Part shown: positions 1-64,000 of the stretch, one piece after another
Position numbering within the stretch: position 1 is the stretch's first letter
Layout of the letters: each line of letters opens with the position of its first letter
Assembly: GCF_902686445.1 (NCBI RefSeq)
Contig: NC_062213.1
Span: 34,794,741 to 34,858,740 of the forward strand
Direction: 5' to 3'
Origin: Sciurus carolinensis
Lineage: Eukaryota; Chordata; Mammalia; Rodentia; Sciuridae
DNA length: 64,000 nucleotides
Translations under genes and position numbers: made by a program
Notes under the pieces: generated by a model
What the model was told of the DNA's origin: nothing
Database searches by the model: none
The model's input: only the letters and a program-made list of their open reading frames with translations

Positions 1-60911
<60,911 letters not shown>

Positions 60912-60920
60912 TTTGGTGCT

Positions 60921-62028
60921 GTAAGTGAGGGAGAGTGGGCAAAGAAAGTATACTTGCATGACAATCAGCGTATAAACATCAGCATGTGAAATTAACCTCT
61001 CTCCCTTCCCAGGCATTTAAAGAGTCCAAGGTCAAAGACTTAAAAGGGATGTAAAACTCAAGGACGGTTGAGCTAAGGAAAGACTGATAAAAGACCTGTT
61101 GGTGTAGAACAGTTAGATGAGTCTTCCGGATTGAAGAAGGCCTTGGGATAAGATCAAGGAACATTCCATGGAGCCCTGGAAAATCTACCACAAGTAAGAA
61201 GCAGTGGGTCGGGAGCATGACGAGGGCCCTGTTACTGCACTACTTACAGCAAGGAGTGTCATTTCATGGTCAAAATTTATAAGCCAATTAGAACTTTATA
61301 TGAAACAATGAATCTTTGTATTGTAAATGCCATTGTGTTCTAGAATTTAGAATGCATGAAAAATGAATGTTGCTTTCATGAATGTAATTCTCAGGAAAAA
61401 AATATTTGATAGTATGTGATGCACTTTTTCCTCATGCTTAATTTTTGGAATAATATAGATATGATCATTTGTGTAAAGATGTTCCATCAGTTTCCCCTTG
61501 GCCTTTTTGACACAGATGTTTCTTTGTGTCTTGGAGCTGCTGTGATCACCATCCTTGTCAATTTTTTTCTTTGTTTTCTAGTCCTGTTCTGCCATATCCC
61601 TACTTAACGACAGTCGCCTTGCTACGATTTTAGTATCTCTCTATCGACTTCATAAAATCTACATATTTTTCCAGTTTTCTAATTTTACTAAGCTCTGAAA
61701 CTTTTAAAAATTTATTTCATGACATGTTTTCAGATGTTTCAATTTGTAACAATCTGCATGAGACTTTAACCTAGGGTTGACCTGATGGACAGGGCTAGAG
61801 GTTTGTACTAATCAGCAGCTCTACTTGACAAAGGTCTGGTCTTATCTGTGCTCAGGCATTGCACAGAGTCACATTTTGACAGCTTGTGCTTCCCTACAAA
61901 CCCCCCCTGACTGCAGGGATTGGGATAATGAATTCTTGAATAACCAAGCCCTTTGACCCACATGCTGCGCCTGTTTTCCGTCTTAAACGTTTTCTAGCCC
62001 CAAGTTCCAGTGTTTTTGTTGTTTCCAG
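60921..62028 (+). other. DPYS: Proposed DPYS intron 9 (in the 3' UTR)
   Basis: It begins with a consensus gtaagt donor and ends at gtttccag (62021-62028). Non-coding, with no recognised repeat. The boundaries are inferred from splice signals and from the known ten-exon structure of the human gene, not from conserved coding sequence. Confidence 0.55.
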
Positions 62029-62645
62029 ATCACTGGAATTATTCTTCCAATTCAGGGAGATTATATTAAAAATTCAGAGGAAGATCAGCAAGGGAAGAAA
62101 ATGCTACTGAAAGCTATTGCATGCTATGAACCACATTTGCAGGAGCAGGCTTGGTGTTTACTTTGATTAGAGCATTTCTTGGGGTTAGCTTGAATTCTGC
62201 CTTTCTTTGTGAGAGAGAATGCTACACGGAGTGGCTTTCATTCCCTTCAAAGGTAAAATCAGAGGAAAGAATGCTGCCTTCCCCTCAGCACACGTCGTCA
62301 GCCCGTAGAGAGGCAGGCCTTATTTCAATTCCCTAAGATCCTTTAGGGAAAATAATCGCTCTAGGCCTCTTTGATTTTCTTTCAACTGTAATTGCTGTCT
62401 TCCTCACTATGCCATTATTGCTGCCTAAGATTGAGGATATAAATGAATATTATTGTGATGGAAAGTCTGTGTGAAAATTCATTAATGTTCCTTTAAAATT
62501 TTTGCTTGCACTAGATTTCTTTCTTTGAATTTAGAAAAATCACTTTCTTGTTTAACAGTTTTGTTTTTTAGTGGCTACATTTGTTTTAAAATTGCACTGT
62601 GATTTTACATTTTATTGTAACTAATAAACATTGAGATCTTCATTT
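62029..62645 (+). other. DPYS: Proposed DPYS exon 10, non-coding 3' UTR
   Basis: The start follows a T-rich tract and AG at 62027-62028. An AATAAA lies at 62623-62628 with a GT-rich stretch downstream (about 62655-62672). A 3' UTR of about 0.6 kb agrees with the size expected for mammalian DPYS mRNA. There is no transcript evidence in the sequence itself, and the nearby AG at 61996-61997 is an alternative acceptor. Confidence 0.5.
62623..62628 (+). terminator. Candidate DPYS polyadenylation signal AATAAA
   Basis: A canonical hexamer with GT-rich sequence ('gttatgtgaattatgtgtct') about 30 bases downstream, 1.7 kb after the stop codon on the genome. Confidence 0.55.
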
Positions 62646-63324
62646 GATACCCTGTTATGTGAATTATGTGTCTCCTTCTAACTAGTGGGACAGGGACCGT
62701 GGGGTGGTTTTGACTTGAGACTGTGATTTCCGGTGTGCCATCTGCTTTAGCCTAACAATCAGACCCTTGACAGAGTGTATGTAATCAAATCAGGTGCTCA
62801 ACCTGAAGGTAAATCCAAGGCAATTATCCAATCACAGTGATGAGTTGAGGATTGGAAGGATTAAATGGAATCAGCAAGTCTGAGAGATGCTGTGTTTACA
62901 CCTTCCTCCCTGCACTTCCGGTCTGTACTGTGACCCCTCTGTGTCTGCTTCTCCTGAGTAACTAGGTCAAGAGGGATGTTTAAAACATGGAGTAAAGTCA
63001 GGATAATTAGGCAGTTCTTGTGGGCTCCCCTAACATACACACTTAGATCAGGGGTGGGTATTTGCACACTTAACAAAGGGTAGTAGAAAATTCACTGTAT
63101 CCACCTGCCATTTGTTTTAAGCAATAGGAAAAAAATGGTTGAGGAGCTACCCCTGAAGAGGAATCTTTAGGTTCAAACTACAGATCTTTTATCCTCAGGT
63201 TAAAAGATACCTTAAAATATTGGTTATTTTTCTTCTCCACGTTGACTGACAATGGAAGTTCCACAATAGAATCACTGAATCTTCTGAAAGGAAATAATTA
63301 AATTGCTTTCTTAGTCAGCAGGAA

Positions 63325-63425
63325 GTTCTTACTCAGCCTTTAGCATTCAGATGAAATGCCACCCTCTCTGGGAGGCTTTCCAAGATCCAATGACTGGGTC
63401 CTGTGCCTGATTTATGCTTCTCCAT
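63325..63425 (+). mobile_element. L2 LINE 3' fragment
   Basis: 'cattcagatgaaatgccacc', 'ctctctgggaggctttccaa' and 'gactgggtcctgtgcctga' match the L2 3' end. Confidence 0.6.
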
Positions 63426-63492
63426 GGCGGTGCCCAGCGTGGGCGCCATCGTGGTACCTCACCTCATCTACCTACAGCGGGCGCTGTGTGTC

Positions 63493-63780
63493 GGTGAGTT
63501 CCACAGTTGTGGCCTCAACCAACTGTAGATCAAAAATATGTCTTAAAAAATCACACCTGTACTGAAAACATACAGACTTTTTCTTGTCCTTATTTGCTAA
63601 ACAATACAATATACATAGTGTTTACATTATATTGAATATTGCAAGTAATATAGAGATGATTTAAACCATAAGGGAGAGTCTACTTAAGTTGTGTGCACAT
63701 ACTCAGCCATTTTATATAGGAAACTTGAGCATTCTCAGATCTGAGGGATCCTTGGGGACCCCAGAACCAATCACCCACAT
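63493..63780 (+). mobile_element. MER2-type Tigger (TcMar) DNA transposon
   Basis: 'ctcaaccaactgtagatcaa', 'ctgtactgaaaacatacaga', 'ttgctaaacaatacaatata', 'tatagagatgatttaaacca', 'gccattttatataggaaact' and 'ccttggggaccccagaacca' follow the MER2 consensus almost end to end. It is non-autonomous and non-coding. Confidence 0.75.
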
Positions 63781-63834
63781 TTGCTGAGGAACAGTAGAAG
63801 TTATTGACTTTGCCTCTGTCTCCTTCAGGAAACT

Positions 63835-63935
63835 GAGAGCTCATGCAGGGCAAGACCTGTCTGGGTCCCCAGCACCTAGCAGAGAGCCTGGCTACTGATG
63901 GGCATTCAGTGGATACCTATATTTTTAAATAAAGG
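63835..63935 (+). mobile_element. L2 LINE 3' end fragment
   Basis: 'gggcaagacctgtctgggtc', 'cccagcacctagcagagagc' and 'gggcattcagtggatacct' match the L2 3' end that includes the 'gcctggcacatagtaggcgc' motif. Confidence 0.6.
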
Positions 63936-64000
63936 AAAAAGTGTAAGAGTTTCTGCTAAGTTTTTAAATTGATATAGATAAAGTTAGTGAGAACTTACAA

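Larger units (their letters stand above)
62646..64000. other. Intergenic sequence downstream of DPYS
   Basis: No gene is recognised. It contains L2 fragments and a MER2-type transposon, listed separately. A short GC-rich stretch at 63421-63490 has CpGs but no assignable function. In human the next gene beyond the 3' end is DCSTAMP, not visible here. Confidence 0.75.

Noticed and set aside
63421..63490. CpG-containing GC-rich stretch as a promoter
   Set aside because: Only about 70 bases long, wedged between an L2 fragment and a MER2 transposon, with no first exon or promoter element visible.

Overview
The window is vertebrate nuclear DNA, and almost certainly from a squirrel-like rodent (Sciuromorpha). 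It holds short conserved exons in very long introns and a dense load of mammalian interspersed repeats (MIR, L2, MER5, Tigger, MLT1, L1). The lineage-marking repeats are ID-type tRNA-derived SINEs and the composite B1-dID SINE, which from established knowledge are characteristic of squirrels and their relatives. No prokaryotic, CRISPR, plasmid or operon-like structure is present.

One gene explains the coding content: DPYS (dihydropyrimidinase, second enzyme of pyrimidine catabolism), on the plus strand. Eight coding exons are present, corresponding to exons 2-9 if exon 1 lies upstream: 630-788, 2976-3155, 4493-4682, 16034-16190, 17324-17465, 18922-19064, 50171-50378 and 60807-60920 (stop codon 60909-60911). 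Joined, they give 427 codons (about residues 89-515) with every splice phase matching. Four of the six metal-centre residues lie in the window and are intact (K159, H192, H248, D326); the other two (H67, H69) belong to the missing exon 1. A short non-coding terminal exon with a poly(A) signal is proposed at about 62029-62645.

Layout: 1-629 end of intron 1; 630-4682 exons 2-4 in small introns; 4683-16033 the 11-kb intron 4, with a strong CTCF-like motif at 5815-5829; 16034-19064 exons 5-7; 19065-50170 the 31-kb intron 7, rich in retroelements, including MaLR LTRs with target-site duplications, a young 5'-truncated L1 and several B1-dID SINEs; 50171-60806 exon 8 and intron 8; 60807-62645 the 3' end of the gene; 62646-64000 downstream intergenic sequence with L2 and a MER2-type DNA transposon.

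No undescribed biological system was found. The observations most worth checking are a local duplication that copied the start of an LTR together with its flank, candidate CTCF and RFX sites in introns, G-quadruplex and telomere-like sequence in the L1 3' UTR, two unidentified coding-like remnants on the minus strand, and a four-residue-shorter C-terminus of the enzyme. Assignments to repeat families rest on recognition of consensus sequence, not on a database search, so their ends are approximate.
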